Origin: JASFBA01 sp036172265
Lineage (GTDB): Bacteria; Chloroflexota; Chloroflexia; DTKN01
NCBI GenBank assembly: GCA_036172265.1
Contig: JASFBA010000076.1
Span: 1 to 14,978 of the forward strand
Reading direction: 5' to 3'
Length of the DNA: 14,978 nucleotides
Shown here: piece after piece, positions 6,182 through 13,184 of the stretch
Numbering within the stretch: the stretch's first letter is position 1
Layout: every line of letters begins with the position of its first letter
Program-made: the position numbers and the translations under genes
The notes under the pieces: model-generated
What the model was told of the DNA's origin: nothing
Database searches by the model: none
What the model saw: only the letters and a program-made list of their open reading frames with translations

Positions 6182-7207
6182 ATGCACATCCCCGACGGTT
6201 ACCTCAGTCCCTCGACCTGTATCGTCATGTATGCGGCGGCCGCGCCCTTCTGGGCGCGGGCCCTCTCCCAAATGCGGGGGTATCTTGCCCGACGTCGGAT
6301 GGTCCTGGTGGCCCTCTTTGCCGCCGCGTCCTTCGTTATCATGATGTTCAACGTACCCCTGCCAGGAGGGACGACCGGCCACGCCGTAGGCTCCATCCTG
6401 GCGGCCATCGTCCTGGGGCCGTATCCGGCCGTCCTGGCGATTTCCCTCGCCCTGGCCGTCCAGGCCCTCTTCTTCGGCGACGGTGGCATCCTGGCCTTTG
6501 GTGCCAACGCCTTCAATATGGCCGTGGTCATGCCCCTCTCGGGCTACCTGATCTACCGCCTGCTCCTCCGGGCCTTTGGGGAACGTCCCTGGAGCCGGCC
6601 GGCCGCCGCCGCCATCGCCGGCTACATCGGGCTGGACCTAGCCGCCTTCCTGGCCGCACTCGAATTCGGCATCCAGCCGCTCTTCTTCAAGGATGCTTCC
6701 GGGACGCCTCTCTATTGTCCTTACGGTCCGGACGTGGCCATCCCGGCGATGATGATTCCCCACCTCCTGGTCGCCGGCTTCATCGAGGCCGCCTTCACCG
6801 GGCTGGTGGTCGCCTACCTGCAGCGGGTCCATCGGGAGGTATGGGAGGCGGAGGCCGCGCCTTCCGCTCAGATGCCCCGACAGGTCGTATCTACCCTGTG
6901 GATTGCCCTAGCCGTGCTGGTCATCCTCACCCCACTGGGCCTGCTGGCCACTGGGACGGCCTGGGGCGAATGGGGATCAGAGGAACTGGAGGAGTTGGGG
7001 CTCGGCTTCATCCCCCAGGGACTGGAAAGCCTCGGGATGCTCTGGAATGCCCCTATCCCCGACTACGCCATCCCCTTCCTGGGGGATACGGTGGGATACA
7101 TCGTCTCGGCCATCCTGGGCGTTGGATTGCTGGTGGCCATCTTCTGGCTGGTAGGCTGGCTGGGCGAACGCCTCTCGCGGCGGCGGCCGGCCGGCGACCA
7201 CGCGTAG
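6182..7207 (+). CDS. CbiM/NikM-type ECF substrate-binding membrane protein with fused NikN/PDGLE-like tail
   Basis: The protein has 341 residues. The N-terminus MHIPDGYLSP is the hallmark of the CbiM/NikM family, in which the free amino terminus and His2 bind Ni or Co in the membrane. Several hydrophobic helices follow, with the family segments LPGGTTGHAVGSILAAIVLGP and FFGDGGILAFGANAFNMAV that line the metal site. From about residue 235 a second module has one helix (IALAVLVILTPLGLLA), an extracytoplasmic stretch ending PIPDYAIPF and a last helix. It resembles the NikN/PDGLE component, here fused to the M subunit. AGGAGG lies 7 bp before the ATG. It is 40 bp after the Fur-family gene and presumably co-transcribed and repressed with it. 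MHIPDG slightly favours nickel over cobalt by memory of the families. Its TAG stop lies in a palindromic repeat. Confidence 0.92.
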   Translation: MHIPDGYLSPSTCIVMYAAAAPFWARALSQMRGYLARRRMVLVALFAAASFVIMMFNVPLPGGTTGHAVGSILAAIVLGPYPAVLAISLALAVQALFFGDGGILAFGANAFNMAVVMPLSGYLIYRLLLRAFGERPWSRPAAAAIAGYIGLDLAAFLAALEFGIQPLFFKDASGTPLYCPYGPDVAIPAMMIPHLLVAGFIEAAFTGLVVAYLQRVHREVWEAEAAPSAQMPRQVVSTLWIALAVLVILTPLGLLATGTAWGEWGSEELEELGLGFIPQGLESLGMLWNAPIPDYAIPFLGDTVGYIVSAILGVGLLVAIFWLVGWLGERLSRRRPAGDHA

Positions 7208-7233
7208 GGGGCGACCCGGCGAGTCGCCCCCTA
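7205..7233. repeat. Palindromic repeat between cbiM and the ECF T-A gene
   Basis: TAGGGGGCGAC (7205-7215) and GTCGCCCCCTA (7223-7233) are perfect 11-bp arms around CCGGCGA, the same loop as in the fur-gene copy. The first three bases are the stop codon of the CbiM-type gene. A smaller TGGGCAACCCA (7235-7245), related to the 6142 unit, follows at once. Confidence 0.85.
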
Positions 7234-7264
7234 ATGGGCAACCCATCGAAGGGGCAAGGAAGAA

Positions 7265-8773
7265 ATGTCCTCCTTTCTGGAAAAAAGCGCGACCGGGATC
7301 GTTTCCGCCCTGCAGGAGATGCTCTTTGCCGAAGACCTGGCGCACAGGCCCGGTCTTCTGCAGCGGCTGGACACCCGGGTCCGGGTGCTCCTTCTTGCCT
7401 TGTTCCTTGGGGTAGCCCTGCTGGTGCGGCTGGAGGCTCTGGCCGGGATGGCGGCGCTCGTCCTTGGCCTGGCCAGGGCCTCCTGCATCCCTCTGGGCAA
7501 GTTCGTGCGGCGGATCGGCGCCCTGGCCTTTTTCACCGTTCTGGTTACCCTGCCGTCCCTCTTCCTCATCCCAGGGGAAGCCCTTCTTGTGTTTTCGCAC
7601 CACCCCCACGTAGCCGTCACCGTTTCTGGGGCACGGGCGGTGGCAACGCTGGCCCTGCGGGTGGCCGTCTCCACTTCTCTGGCCCTTCTCTTCTCCATGA
7701 CCACGCCCTGGCCGGCGGTGATGGGGTTGTTGCGGAGGTTGGGTAGCACAGGCTCAAGCCTGTGCTACCTCCTTTCTATCACCCGGCGATACCTCTTTCT
7801 CCTTCTGCGGAGGGCCGAGGAACTGCTGCTGGCCCGCAAGAGTCGGCTTATGGGCCGGCTGCCTGCCGGAGAAGGCCGGCGCATCCTGGCCGGAGCGGCC
7901 GGCGCTCTCCTGGCCCATACCTACCAGATGAGCCAGGAAATTGCCCTGGCGATGGAAGCCCGTGAGCTTGGAAGTCACCCGCCCGCCGATGCAACTCTCA
8001 TCGCACCCCCGTGTCGTGGGCAATGCCCCTACCTGGCCGCAAGTCGAGTGCGCTACGTCTATCCGGGAAACGTCGTGGCCCTGGACGGAGTTGACCTGGA
8101 AGTGTGGCCGGGGGAGCAATTGGCCATCCTAGGGGCCAACGGGAGTGGGAAGAGCACGCTCCTCAAGGTGTTGGATGGACTGTACCTTCCCCAGGAGGGA
8201 GAAGTGCGCTTCCTTGGCCGGCCGGTCCTTCCGGGGGACGAGGCCCTTGCCCGTGAGTTGCATCGGCGGGTGGGACTGGTCTTTCAGGACCCCGATGTAC
8301 AACTCTTTTCGGCCACGGTTAGGGATGAGGTTGCTTTTGCCCTGCTCCAACTGGGCCTTCGCCAGGAAGAAGTGCGGGAACGGGTGGAAAGGATGCTTTC
8401 CTGGCTTGGCCTGGCCCATTTGAAGGAGCGCCCGCCTTACCGCCTGAGCGAAGGGGAAAAACGTAAGGTGGCCCTGGCCTCCGTCCTGGTCCACGAACCG
8501 GAGGTCCTCCTGCTGGACGAACCGACGAACTCGCTAGACTCGCGCAGCCATGCCCAACTCCTGGAATTTTTGGGGGAATGGGTACGTCAGCCCGATCTAC
8601 ACACCTTGGTCCTTTGCACCCACGACCTGGCGCTGGCCCGAGAGATGGCCCGTCAGGTTGTTGTTCTATCGGGGGGACGGGTTCTGGCCCAAGGCCGGCC
8701 GGAGGAGATCCTTTCTGATGAGGCGCTTTTGGAGGAAGCCAACCTTCGGGTCTCCCCGGAATTCGCTGGGTAG
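7265..8773 (+). CDS. Fused ECF transporter T component (CbiQ-like) and ATPase (CbiO-like)
   Basis: One 502-residue frame carries two subunits normally made separately. Residues about 1-245 are the CbiQ/EcfT transmembrane protein: five or so hydrophobic helices, then the amphipathic coupling helices with the x-R-x motifs LLARKSR (189-194) and MEARELG (230-236). After a linker of about 15 residues (PPADATLIAPPCRG), residues about 256-502 are an ABC ATPase. It shows Walker A GANGSGKST (290-298), Q-loop FQDPDVQLFS, signature LSEGEKRKVALA (394 on; LSGGE would be usual), Walker B VLLLDEPTNSLD and H-loop CTHD. With the CbiM/NikN-like protein it forms a complete ATP-driven metal uptake system. No stop or frameshift separates the halves, so the fusion appears genuine. 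The start is ATG 7265 behind AAGGA. A perfect 28-bp palindrome is translated within the T half. Confidence 0.93.
   Translation: MSSFLEKSATGIVSALQEMLFAEDLAHRPGLLQRLDTRVRVLLLALFLGVALLVRLEALAGMAALVLGLARASCIPLGKFVRRIGALAFFTVLVTLPSLFLIPGEALLVFSHHPHVAVTVSGARAVATLALRVAVSTSLALLFSMTTPWPAVMGLLRRLGSTGSSLCYLLSITRRYLFLLLRRAEELLLARKSRLMGRLPAGEGRRILAGAAGALLAHTYQMSQEIALAMEARELGSHPPADATLIAPPCRGQCPYLAASRVRYVYPGNVVALDGVDLEVWPGEQLAILGANGSGKSTLLKVLDGLYLPQEGEVRFLGRPVLPGDEALARELHRRVGLVFQDPDVQLFSATVRDEVAFALLQLGLRQEEVRERVERMLSWLGLAHLKERPPYRLSEGEKRKVALASVLVHEPEVLLLDEPTNSLDSRSHAQLLEFLGEWVRQPDLHTLVLCTHDLALAREMARQVVVLSGGRVLAQGRPEEILSDEALLEEANLRVSPEFAG
7742..7769. repeat. Perfect 28-bp palindrome inside the ECF T-A gene
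   Basis: GGTAGCACAGGCT (7742-7754) and AGCCTGTGCTACC (7757-7769) are perfect 13-bp arms around CA. It is read in frame as G-S-T-G-S-S-L-C-Y, between the LLRRL and SITRRYLFLLLRR segments, where CbiQ relatives normally have a short loop. The AGGCTCAAGCCT core resembles the repeat at 4588-4602. Confidence 0.85.
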
Positions 8774-8804
8774 GCGGGGGCACTGCCTTTGCCTACCCAC
8801 TTTT
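8767..8804 (+). terminator. Terminator of the metal-uptake operon
   Basis: TGGGTAGGC (8767-8775) and GCCTACCCA (8791-8799) form a perfect 9-bp stem with a 15-nt loop, followed by CTTTTA. The stop codon TAG (8771-8773) lies within the left arm. The convergent NAD kinase gene ends 20 bp further on. There is no T-tract on the other side, so the terminator serves the plus strand. Confidence 0.7.
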
Positions 8805-8822
8805 ATGGAGGGACGAGCCATC

Positions 8823-9740
8823 TCATCCCTGCTGATCCCGATACAACCGTTCCTTCAGGGTGCGGAAGAAGTAGTTGCGCTCCTGTCGGCGGGCAAAATA
8901 GCAAAAGGTGGAACTGCGTTGTACCCGTAAAACGTCTCCACATTCCAGGTCGGCCAACGGCTGCCCGTCGGCGTTGACCCCGGCCGCGCTGCCGCCGACG
9001 ATCTCCAGTTCGATTCGGGCGTCTTCCGGCACGATGAGCGGCGGCAGAAGGGAAAGGTGGGCTGCCACCGGGACGAGCAGCATGTTCCGGCTTTCGGGGA
9101 AGACGATCGGCCCGCCGGCCGAAAGGGCATAGGCCGTGGAACCGGTGGCCGTGGCGACGATGACGGCATCGCAGACGTAGGTATCCAGGAGGTCGCCGTT
9201 CACCCGCGCGGCCACCCGCAGGGCCATGGAACAGCGTTCCCGCCCCAGGACGACCTCGTTCAGTACCAGACAACGTGCCCGCTCTTCTCTGTGGTGAAGG
9301 ACACTTCCTTCCAGAAGAGCCCGCTTTTCCAGCCAGTAATCCCCGGCCAGGAAGGCGGGCATTTCCTTCAAGACATCCTCCGGCGTCAGTTCGGCCATGA
9401 AACTAAGGCGTCCCAGGCCAACGCAGACCAGCGGCACGCCCAGCGGGGCCGCCAGATGGGCCCCCCGCAGCGCCGTGCCGTCGCCTCCCAGGGTGAAGAG
9501 AAGGTCGCAGGAGGCAATTTCTGCGGTTTCTTCGTCATGGGCATCGTCGGCACAGCCCCGCCAGACGGAAAGTTCCAAGCGGGTCAGCCATTCCTCCAGT
9601 TCCAGGCCGAGACGCCGGGCGGCCTCGATGCCGGAAGCGTAGAGCAATCCGATGCGATGGGCCCGATGGGGAACGGGCACAACATCCGAATGCATGTTAT
9701 ATGTGTCCCTACTGCCGGATGCGTCCATCTGCTTCTCCAT
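8823..9740 (-). CDS. nadK: NAD kinase
   Basis: The enzyme phosphorylates NAD with ATP (or polyphosphate in some lineages) to make NADP in the cytoplasm. From the chosen start the protein has 305 residues. It contains the invariant LGGDGTAL (GGDGT at 85-89) with the catalytic Asp, the NE motif of VLNEVVLGR (161-162) and the glycine-rich ATATGSTAYALSAGGPI (about 197-211), followed by NADGQPL. I chose ATG 9740 because CAGGAGA lies five bases upstream. An open frame continues to 9830 without a ribosome-binding site, and ATG 9695 is a weaker alternative that would remove a 15-residue polar N-terminus. The gene is a single transcription unit, convergent with the ECF operon and divergent from asnS, with its own promoter at 9920-9948. 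Confidence 0.95.
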   Translation of the reverse strand: MEKQMDASGSRDTYNMHSDVVPVPHRAHRIGLLYASGIEAARRLGLELEEWLTRLELSVWRGCADDAHDEETAEIASCDLLFTLGGDGTALRGAHLAAPLGVPLVCVGLGRLSFMAELTPEDVLKEMPAFLAGDYWLEKRALLEGSVLHHREERARCLVLNEVVLGRERCSMALRVAARVNGDLLDTYVCDAVIVATATGSTAYALSAGGPIVFPESRNMLLVPVAAHLSLLPPLIVPEDARIELEIVGGSAAGVNADGQPLADLECGDVLRVQRSSTFCYFARRQERNYFFRTLKERLYRDQQG

Positions 9741-9919
9741 CGTTTCTCCTGTGAGAGCATGGGCCATGCCGTCCCAGGGCCTTTCCCATTTTCTCATAGA
9801 GAAGCCGCTCGCCGGTCGAGTGGTCCCCAAAGAGGCCGTATCGAGACCAAGAGCGGCGCGCGGCGCTCAACCGACGGTTTGGCGTTCTGTGAGAAAAAGC
9901 CTTGATGCCATCCGCCCCC

Positions 9920-9948
9920 ATTTTATCCGCTTCCGGCCGGCAATGCAA
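9920..9948 (-). promoter_or_regulatory. Probable promoter for nadK
   Basis: On the minus strand, TTGCAT (9948-9943), a 17-bp spacer and TAAAAT (9925-9920). The -10 matches 5 of 6 bases and the -35 only the TTG. It lies back to back with the asnS promoter, the two -35 elements being 6 bp apart. The leader would be about 170 nt, within which I see no known structured element. Confidence 0.5.
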
Positions 9949-9954
9949 GCCGGT

Positions 9955-9983
9955 TTGCAAATCCTACCCTCCAGTAGTATAAT
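9955..9983 (+). promoter_or_regulatory. Promoter for the asnS operon
   Basis: TTGCAA (9955-9960), 17 bp of spacer and a perfect TATAAT (9978-9983). The predicted start near 9990 gives a leader of about 160 nt before asnS, which holds the small ORF and hairpin listed below. I see no T-box consensus in it. Confidence 0.7.
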
Positions 9984-10029
9984 TTCGCATAGATGCCCCA
10001 GACCATCTTCCAGGACCGGAGGTAGGGCT

Positions 10030-10107
10030 ATGGATGCCAAGCCAAGGAGGTGGACGATCGGTGCCGTGTTTCGGGCACGGCACCCTTCCAATGGGGAACA
10101 CTCCTAA
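10030..10107 (+). CDS. Possible 25-residue leader peptide upstream of asnS
   Basis: ATG at 10030 follows GGAGGT (10018-10023) by six bases, a better ribosome-binding site than many of the real genes here have. The frame runs 25 codons to TAA at 10105-10107, ending P-S-N-G-E-H-S with a single Asn codon. A 9-bp hairpin is embedded in it, and asnS begins 41 bp later with its own AGGAGG. This could be an attenuation or coupling leader for the synthetase. One Asn codon is weak support for classical attenuation, and the ORF may be chance. The frame is also open upstream, but nothing there looks coding. Confidence 0.3.
   Translation: MDAKPRRWTIGAVFRARHPSNGEHS
10060..10084 (+). promoter_or_regulatory. 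Leader hairpin upstream of asnS
   Basis: GGTGCCGTG (10060-10068) and CACGGCACC (10076-10084) form a perfect 9-bp stem with a 7-nt loop TTTCGGG, within the predicted 5' leader. No U-tract follows, so it is not a terminator by itself. AAGGAGGTGG just before it (10044 on) could be masked or exposed by refolding. Confidence 0.5.
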
Positions 10108-10148
10108 GCGTCTAGTCCGCCTATCCGAACTGAAAAAGGAGGACCCCG

Positions 10149-11465
10149 ATGGCACCGATTGTCTCCATTTCCGAAATCGCCCGTTACGAGGGGCAAGACG
10201 TCACCCTGCGCGGGTGGCTTTATCACAAACGGGAAAAGGGCCGGCTTATCTTCCTCCTGGTACGTGACGGCAGCGGCATTATCCAGGGCGTCGTCTTCCA
10301 GCCAGATGTCTCCGCCGAAACCTTTGCCGCCGCCGAGGCCCTGACCCAGGAGTCTTCCCTGGTCGTTACCGGCCGGGTGCGCGCCGACCGTCGAGCCCCG
10401 GGCGGCTATGAACTGACGATTCACACGGTCGAGCCGGTCCAGATTGCCCGAGATTACCCGATCACCCCCAAGGAGCATGGCATCGGCTTCCTTATGGAGC
10501 ACCGCCACCTCTGGGTGCGGTCTTCCAAGCAACACGCCCTCCTTCGTCTCCGTGCCGAGGTGGAGGCGGCAGCCCAGGAGTACCTGAACGAGCATGGGTT
10601 TGTCCGCTTCGATACGCCCATCTTGACCCCATGCGCTGCCGAGGGCACCAGCACCCTCTTCGCCACCCCTTACTTCGACCTGGGCACGGCCTATCTTGCC
10701 CAGACCGGGCAGTTGTACGTCGAGGCGGGGATGATGTCTTTCGGCAAGGTCTACTGCTTCGGGCCGACCTTCCGCGCCGAAAAGAGCAAGACCCGCCGGC
10801 ACTTGACCGAGTTCTGGATGATCGAGCCGGAGATGGCCTACTACACCCACGAGGATAACATGCGTCTCCAAGAGGAGTTTGTCTCCTATATCGTCCAACG
10901 CTGCCTGGAGCGCTGTGCCAAAGAACTGGAGGTCCTGGAACGCGACACGGCTCCCCTGAAAAAGGTCGTGCCGCCCTTCCCCCGCATCACCTATGACGAG
11001 GCCTTGGAACTCATCGCCCGGCATTACCAGGAGGTCGAGGAATGCACCCCTCTTCCCTGGGGGGAGGACTTGGGGGCGCCCCACGAGACACTGATCGCCA
11101 GCAAATTCGACCGGCCGGTCTTTGTGGAAAAGTACCCCGCCCGGGCCAAGGCCTTCTATATGCAGCCTGACCCGGAACGGCCGGAGGTGGCGCTGTGCGC
11201 GGATCTTCTGGCTCCCGAAGGCTATGGGGAGATTATCGGTGGAAGTCAGCGCATCCACGACCCCGACCTCCTGGAGCAGCGTATCCTGGAGTGGGGACTG
11301 CGGTTGGAGGATTACCGGTGGTACATTGACCTACGGCGTTATGGGAGCGTCCCCCATAGCGGGTTCGGCATGGGTATCGAGCGCACGGTCGCCTGGATCG
11401 CCGGCATCCACCATATCCGCGAGGCCATTCCCTTTCCACGGATGCTCGACCGCATTTATCCCTGA
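10149..11465 (+). CDS. asnS: Asparaginyl-tRNA synthetase
   Basis: The class IIb enzyme charges tRNA-Asn with asparagine in the cytoplasm. The protein has 438 residues, the usual length. Residues about 15-100 form the OB-fold anticodon-binding domain (VTLRGWLYHKREKGRLIFLLVRDGSG). The catalytic core shows motif 1 (FVRFDTPIL, 151-159), motif 2 (FGPTFRAEKSKTRRHLTEFW, 204-223) and motif 3 (GFGMGIERTVAW, 405-416). The end IPFPRMLDRIYP and the EKSKTRRHLTEFWM context separate AsnRS from AspRS. ATG 10149 follows AGGAGG (10137-10142) by six bases. Having an AsnRS implies direct charging of Asn-tRNA, though the amidotransferase route could coexist. It is the first full-length gene of a four-gene plus-strand run. 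Confidence 0.95.
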   Translation: MAPIVSISEIARYEGQDVTLRGWLYHKREKGRLIFLLVRDGSGIIQGVVFQPDVSAETFAAAEALTQESSLVVTGRVRADRRAPGGYELTIHTVEPVQIARDYPITPKEHGIGFLMEHRHLWVRSSKQHALLRLRAEVEAAAQEYLNEHGFVRFDTPILTPCAAEGTSTLFATPYFDLGTAYLAQTGQLYVEAGMMSFGKVYCFGPTFRAEKSKTRRHLTEFWMIEPEMAYYTHEDNMRLQEEFVSYIVQRCLERCAKELEVLERDTAPLKKVVPPFPRITYDEALELIARHYQEVEECTPLPWGEDLGAPHETLIASKFDRPVFVEKYPARAKAFYMQPDPERPEVALCADLLAPEGYGEIIGGSQRIHDPDLLEQRILEWGLRLEDYRWYIDLRRYGSVPHSGFGMGIERTVAWIAGIHHIREAIPFPRMLDRIYP

Positions 11466-11473
11466 GGGGAGAA

Positions 11474-11722
11474 ATGGAAGAAATCGCGGTGCGCTGTTAC
11501 TCCGGCCGCACTTATGCCGAACGGCCCCTTTCCTTTTCCCGGCGGGGGGAAGAGGTAGCCGTGGAGGAGGTCCTGGCCGAATGGCGGGAGCCGACCGGCC
11601 CGGCCTTTCGAGTGCGCACGGACCGGGGGGATTTCGTCCTCCTCTATCAGGAACAAGCCGGTCGCTGGTGGTTGCGCCTTCCCGCAACGGAGAAGCAGGG
11701 GACGGGGATTTCCCTCCCCTGA
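11474..11722 (+). CDS. Small conserved-looking protein, DUF6504-like
   Basis: The protein has 82 residues. The ATG lies nine bases after the asnS stop behind GAGGGGAG, and the TGA is ten bases before the next gene, so it is very probably translated within the operon. The sequence alternates short strands (RPLSFSRRGEEVAVEEVLAEWREP, then FRVRTDRGDFVLLY and RWWLRLP) and looks like a compact beta protein. The pattern 'RP-SF-RG-EY-VEEVL-W' reminds me of a small domain of unknown function (DUF6504) met in Actinobacteria and Chloroflexota, but this is memory, not a search. No signal peptide, membrane helix or cysteine motif is seen, and it does not look like a RiPP precursor. No function can be given. 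Confidence 0.7.
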   Translation: MEEIAVRCYSGRTYAERPLSFSRRGEEVAVEEVLAEWREPTGPAFRVRTDRGDFVLLYQEQAGRWWLRLPATEKQGTGISLP

Positions 11723-11732
11723 GGTAAAGGTT

Positions 11733-13127
11733 ATGCGCTTTGGCCGTTCGGATAGCCCGGGAGACATCTTGCCTCTGAAGGCCGGCCTGTATGCCTACGA
11801 ACGTGGCGACGAGGCCGGCGGACGGATACGTCTGCACCTGCGGCTGGATGCGGACGGGCGCGGCCTCCTTATCGTCAACGCCGCCCGCGTATTGCACCTG
11901 AACCGGACGGCGGCCGAATACCTCTATCTTATTCTGGAAGGAATGCCCGAGGCCGAGGTCATCCGTCGGATGTGCCGGTGCTACCGGGTGTCCGCCAGCA
12001 CGGCCCGGGCCGACCACTGTCGCGTCCGCGAACAACTGGAGGCGTTCCTTCACCCTGAGGAAGGCCGCTGTCCTGTCGCCGAGATGGAACTAGGGCGGGT
12101 GGATCCTTTCTCCGTCCCCTTGAGCGCCCCCTACCGTATGGACCTGGCCCTGACCTACCGCTGTGATAACGTCTGCCCCCATTGCTACGTGGCCCGCCCG
12201 TCGGATTACCCGGAGATGGATACCGAGGCCTGGAAGGCCGTGCTGGAGCGGGTCTGGCAAGTGGGCATCCCCCACGTTTGTTTCACCGGGGGAGAGGCGA
12301 CGCTGCGGCCGGACCTCTCGGAACTGGTCTCTTACGCCCAGCAACGGGGGCTGGTAAGCGGCCTCCTCACCCATGGGCGCCGGCTGGCCGACCGGGCTTA
12401 TGTGGACGAACTGGTCGCTGCCGGCCTGGACCATGTCCAGATCACCCTGGAATCGCACGACCCGGCGGTGCATGACCGTATGGTGGGAGCGCGGGGCGCC
12501 TGGCAGGAGACGGTGCAGGGCATTCGGAATGCCCTGGCCTCCGGCCTCTACACCACCACCAACACGACCCTGACGCGGGAGAACGTCCCCGACATCGTCG
12601 AGACGGTGGCCTTTATCGCCTCCTTGGGCGTGCCCACCTTCGCCTGCAACAGCCTCATCTATGCCGGCCGGGGTGCTCGGGTGAATAGTGGCCTCCCCGA
12701 GGGCGAACTTTCTCCTCTCCTGGAACGGGTACGGGAGGAGGCCGATCGCCGCGGCCTGCGCCTGATCTGGTATACCCCCACCCGGTATTGCGCCCTTTCC
12801 CCCTTGCAACTGGAACTGGGGGTCAAGGCCTGCACCGCAGCCCTCTACAATATGTGCGTCGAGCCGGATGGGATGGTCATCCCCTGCCAGAGTTACTACC
12901 GCCCCCTGGGGCACATCCTGAACGATCCTTGGGAGGCCATCTGGAACCACGATCTGGCCCGTTTCTTACGGGAGCGGCGCTACGTCCCGGAAGCGTGCCG
13001 GGAATGCCCGGAACTTCCCCTCTGTGGCGGGGGGTGTCCCTTGTACCTGGAATATCTGGAGAAAAGCGGTAGAATTACGTCCAGCAGGGCGGGTTCTGAA
13101 CCCGCCCCTTCCGATGATGTATTTTGA
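11733..13127 (+). CDS. PqqD-domain radical SAM/SPASM protein, cluster motifs intact
   Basis: The protein has 464 residues. Residues about 30-110 form a PqqD-like peptide-binding domain (GLLIVNAARVLHLNRTAAEYLY then a helical segment). The radical SAM core starts at LALTYRCDNVCPHCYV, with C144, C148 and C151 as the C-x3-C-x2-C ligands of the SAM-binding 4Fe-4S cluster, and has FTGGEATLRPDL (184-195) for SAM. The SPASM domain follows, with Cys 367, 375, 385, 422, 425, 431 and 435 (ending CRECPELPLCGGGCPL) for auxiliary clusters. Proteins of this plan modify peptides or enzyme side chains (PqqE, AlbA and anaerobic sulfatase-maturase relatives); no precursor peptide is visible. The ATG follows GAGGTAAAGG. 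The last ten or so residues (SRAGSEPAPS) are encoded by a palindromic repeat, and a paralogue lies 57 bp downstream. Confidence 0.92.
   Translation: MRFGRSDSPGDILPLKAGLYAYERGDEAGGRIRLHLRLDADGRGLLIVNAARVLHLNRTAAEYLYLILEGMPEAEVIRRMCRCYRVSASTARADHCRVREQLEAFLHPEEGRCPVAEMELGRVDPFSVPLSAPYRMDLALTYRCDNVCPHCYVARPSDYPEMDTEAWKAVLERVWQVGIPHVCFTGGEATLRPDLSELVSYAQQRGLVSGLLTHGRRLADRAYVDELVAAGLDHVQITLESHDPAVHDRMVGARGAWQETVQGIRNALASGLYTTTNTTLTRENVPDIVETVAFIASLGVPTFACNSLIYAGRGARVNSGLPEGELSPLLERVREEADRRGLRLIWYTPTRYCALSPLQLELGVKACTAALYNMCVEPDGMVIPCQSYYRPLGHILNDPWEAIWNHDLARFLRERRYVPEACRECPELPLCGGGCPLYLEYLEKSGRITSSRAGSEPAPSDDVF
13087..13107. repeat. Palindromic repeat at the 3' end of the first radical SAM gene
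   Basis: GGGCGGGTT (13087-13095) and AACCCGCCC (13099-13107) are perfect 9-bp arms around CTG, preceded by AGCA and followed by C. It is translated in frame near the C-terminus. A sister copy with related arms lies at 14217-14241 in the paralogue. Confidence 0.8.
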
Positions 13128-13148
13128 GATAGTTCCTGACCCAGCCCG

Positions 13149-13168
13149 CCGGGAAAAATTTCTCCCGG
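13149..13168 (+). promoter_or_regulatory. Intergenic hairpin between the two radical SAM genes
   Basis: CCGGGA (13149-13154) and TCCCGG (13163-13168) form a 6-bp stem with an 8-nt AT-rich loop, just before the AAGGAGG ribosome-binding site (13173-13179) of the second gene. It has no T-tract. It could affect mRNA stability or relative expression of the pair; this is inference. Confidence 0.35.
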
Positions 13169-13184
13169 GGGTAAGGAGGAAGGA

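Noticed and set aside
6003..7233. The repeated palindromes as a CRISPR array
   Set aside because: The copies are not evenly spaced, lie partly in coding sequence, and have no unique spacers between them.
9990..10148. T-box riboswitch ahead of asnS
   Set aside because: The conserved antiterminator consensus is not found, and there is no terminator with a T-tract before the gene.
10104..11258. 384-codon minus-strand ORF opposite asnS
   Set aside because: asnS has all class II synthetase motifs; the antisense frame is low-complexity and typical of GC-rich shadow ORFs.
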